A DNA stretch of 64,000 nucleotides. Origin: Patagioenas fasciata. Its lineage: Eukaryota > Chordata > Aves > Columbiformes > Columbidae. The notes under the pieces were generated by a model. It worked only from the letters and a program-made list of their open reading frames with translations, had not been told where the DNA came from and searched no databases. Below, piece after piece: positions 61,573 through 64,000 of this stretch; within the stretch, counting starts at the first letter, position 1; every line of letters starts with the position of its first letter. The position numbers and the translations under genes are program-made. The stretch is taken from NCBI RefSeq assembly GCF_037038585.1, contig NC_092520.1, positions 61,834,001 through 61,898,000 of the forward strand. Direction: 5' to 3'.

Positions 61573-61610
61573 AGAGATTTAATTGATGCCATGTGGCATC
61601 AACAATCTCT
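61573..61610. repeat. Imperfect 38-base inverted repeat (hairpin)
   Basis: AGAGATT at 61573-61579 pairs with AATCTCT at 61604-61610. Inside, TTGATGCCA (61583-61591) pairs with TGGCATCAA (61594-61602). Three bases on the left and one on the right are unpaired between the arms. With the usual minimum loop this gives about 15 base pairs around a four-base loop. Confidence 0.8.
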
Positions 61611-63331
61611 AAATGTCATCGGGTAGTTTTATATCATTACTGCAACATGTGATGAAGGCATAAAATCTTCAATTCTGACAAAATTAATACATTTTTGTTA
61701 GGAGATGCTCAGAAAATCCTATGAAATTTGCATTGTGTTCCAGTCTAGCAACTGTCAGACAATAGGATGTTAGCACATTCTGCTTTTGATTGGTTATCTA
61801 AGTTAAGCTATCAGTACCATATGCATATGTATAGATATGTTTTTCTGAATTGCATTTATGTGAAAGACCACAGGTTTTAGTCCAGATACAGAAAACACCT
61901 CCTTTTCTTCAGCTTAGGTTTATATTTGTGTTTTATTTATGATGTCACTTAGTATCATTTAGGTGACAGGTGTGAAAATATGAGAATAACTAAGTGTGGC
62001 CATCAAGACATCGTTCACACTGAACATTTCACTTCAGAGCTGAAACTTTTAGAAATGCTGCAGGCAAATAAAATTCAGAACAGAAAGCAGTGTGTATAGT
62101 AGCATGTTAAAGAAAGAAAATGATTGGGATTCTTTGCTGAACTATATATGGTACAGCCATTTGTAAGAGTTCCAGGGTTAGATTAATACTAAGAAACTTA
62201 AAATGTGCTTTTATCCTGGAACATGCTTCAGTTGTTTCAGTAATGTAAAAAACTGCAGGAGTTTTTGGAGATGAAATGTTAAGTTAAATATATATTAATT
62301 AAATTAATTTCTAATTTGTCACTTTTCAGCTCACTGACAAATGTGGAAGAGAGCCAAGAAATCATTTATTCACATGTTTTTTGTTATGTCCTGGCCAGGG
62401 CATAGAGAGGAAGGATTTTTATACTCAAATAACGTTTTCTATGAGTGTGTCCAAGTGCAGACAGGAGTGGAAGAATCAAGCCCTGAATTTTGGTTAAATA
62501 TTTCAATCAAGCCACAGCCATTTGTTAATTTGACCACTTAGCAATTTTGTTATACTCTCTGTTTCTAATATTAAATCTCTTCAGGCTGGAGGCCATGCTT
62601 TCTTTTGGTAGTCGACTCCCTTCCTGATCTTCCTTTTAAAACTGTGCTTTGACAACTGTTTCTTTCAGTAGCAATGCTGACACAAGCAATCCCGCACCCT
62701 TCATTCCTTTCATCCCCTCCCATTTGTTTCTGCCTCCACACCACATTTTTGCTTGGTTTATGGGGCCTTGCAATGGTCTCAGCTGGAGATCTGATGCTGG
62801 TTAAAAATAACCCAGGCAGATAAAAAAAAGTGTTGAGTTTTAATATCATTTGCTTGAGAGATTTCACAGTCTCTGAAGTAGTGGAGCCAACAGATTTGAG
62901 AGACTGGTCTGGGCGCTGTGTTGCATACACAGGGTTGAAAGAATGCAGCAAAAAAATAATTTTCATTAGATAACACTCAAACACTTGAGTGGTTTGTTTA
63001 ATTCTTTTCCCATTCACAGGTATTTTCAAAATCCCAGTGGATTTAATGATATTACAACTGCTTTGCCTACAACTGCTCTTGCCAGTCAGTAGGGGATCAA
63101 GCCTATGGATTGGATATTGCTGACTGACATTAAATCATCCAAGTAGTGACTGATAACTACAGATATGAGTAAACTTGTTGGTAAATTTAAGTAAACATAT
63201 TCTATAAATATACACTGAAGCCTAATTCAATTTTGATTAAAATTTTACAAACCCAGAAGGCAAAATTGTATGGCTCTTCTTTATTGATGAATGAAATAGT
63301 GAAAGGTTTTTTAGCCTTTACTTTGTTCCAG

Positions 63332-63456
63332 GTGTAGAGCTGAATTCACTGCGCCAAATGAAGATCCAGAGACCTATGACAATGCTTACAGATGTCCGAC
63401 AGCTCATATCGAGTGGAGGAAGCGTGAATCAAAAGAACGATGAAGGAGTTACCCTG
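63332..63456 (+). CDS. MYO16: MYO16 coding exon e: residues 184-225, linker and start of ankyrin repeat 5
   Basis: A 125-base exon between TTTGTTCCAG and the donor GTGAGT. Its first two bases complete Gly184. Residues 184-203 ([10 protein letters not shown], then Lys-Ile-Gln-Arg-Pro-Met-Thr-Met) form the non-canonical insert between ankyrin repeats 4 and 5, at the position where MYPT1-type subunits also carry an insert. From Thr203-[10 protein letters not shown] the ankyrin pattern resumes, and Asn-Asp-Glu-Gly-Val-Thr-Leu (219-225) leads into the next T-L-L-H helix. The exon ends in phase 0; the following exon is outside the window. Confidence 0.95.
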
Positions 63457-64000
63457 GTGAGTGGGAATATGTCATCGTCGCCCTGTGAATATGCATGTGC
63501 TGCAGCTGTGTACTGCTAAAAGTCTTTGCAAGGCAATTCTCTAGGAGGAGAAATGAGGGAATGCGAGATTTTGGTTCTCATCTGGTCTTTTGAAAATAGA
63601 TATATGTCAATGCCGTGCACTTGCCTGTTGTTAGCCACTGAATATGCAACACAGAAATTAATAGCAAAAAAAAGTATTGGCAGTTTAGAACTACAGCAGG
63701 TACTTATGGTCTCTGACATTCTGTGTAAGAGTTGACCTGAAACTTCAATTGGTGATTCCTGTTTTAGGCTCATATCTTCTGGCTGAACCAGGCTAAGACA
63801 CCGTTTCATGAAGCCATTCCATCTTGATTCAGTGTAATGAATAATCTACCATATCAGTGGATAAGTGTTCCTTCTACCAAATTGGCATGTTTCTGTAGTT
63901 ACTCGTGTCATTTACCTATTTGTGCTAATAGATCTGCTATCCCTTTGTTATTTTCAGGATCACTAGTTCTTCAGCCATCAAAATAATTTTAAAATTAATG
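63457..64000 (+). other. MYO16 intron 5 (start only)
   Basis: Begins with GTGAGT and runs off the window. No repeat or gene-like feature was recognised in these 544 bases. Confidence 0.85.

Larger units (their letters stand above)
56230..63331 (+). other. MYO16 intron 4 (about 7.1 kb)
   Basis: Phase 1 intron from GTAAGT to ACTTTGTTCCAG. Contents seen: a GC-rich block of unknown class at 57718-58260, a 13-bp tandem duplication at 60936-60961 and an imperfect 38-bp hairpin at 61573-61610. The rest looks like plain AT-rich intron. A 152-codon minus-strand open frame at 62571-63029 has no recognisable domain and was not accepted as a gene. Confidence 0.9.

Noticed and set aside
62571..63029. 152-codon open frame on the minus strand in intron 4
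   Set aside because: No recognisable domain, low-complexity composition, no splice or promoter context, and it lies in AT-rich intron where such frames arise by chance.

Overview
This is vertebrate genomic DNA, almost certainly from a bird. It is AT-rich, has one split gene with GT-AG introns, and carries many CR1 LINE 3' ends (the octamer-type tail ATTCTATG, antisense CATAGAAT), the main interspersed repeat of avian genomes. I cannot name the species. There is no bacterial-style gene content, no CRISPR array, and no tRNA or rRNA gene that I could support.

The window holds the 5' coding part of one gene on the + strand: MYO16, the class XVI unconventional myosin. Five coding exons were found at 3703-3928 (start codon), 30494-30564, 32283-32426, 56121-56229 and 63332-63456. 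They join without a frame break into 225 codons (splice phases 1, 0, 0, 1, 0) and encode the N-terminal ankyrin-repeat region that precedes the motor domain. The motor, IQ and proline-rich tail exons lie beyond position 64000. Introns measure about 26.6, 1.7, 23.7 and 7.1 kb, and a fifth is entered at 63457.

Layout: 1-3664 is 5' flank or an upstream intron with one CR1 and an AT-rich tract. Intron 1 (3929-30493) holds several CR1 copies in both orientations, a GC-rich unclassified block at 19315-19530 and simple repeats. Intron 2 has nothing recognisable. Intron 3 (32427-56120) is the richest in old repeats: a CR1 3' end, two decayed CR1 reverse-transcriptase fragments, an ancient CR1-like segment, an unidentified duplicated segment, and a probable ERVL-type solo LTR with an internal 42-bp tandem repeat. 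Intron 4 (56230-63331) has a second GC-rich block that shares words with the first, and a 38-bp imperfect hairpin.

No new multi-gene system was found. The most informative observations concern the first coding exon. Its head is open in frame back to the splice acceptor, so a longer N-terminus is possible. It carries a start-stop and an overlapping upstream ORF. Its splice donor is weak, and it lies between two CR1 copies in opposite orientation. The exon calls are firm because frame, splice sites and remembered protein family agree. Repeat family names are from memory and were not checked against a library.
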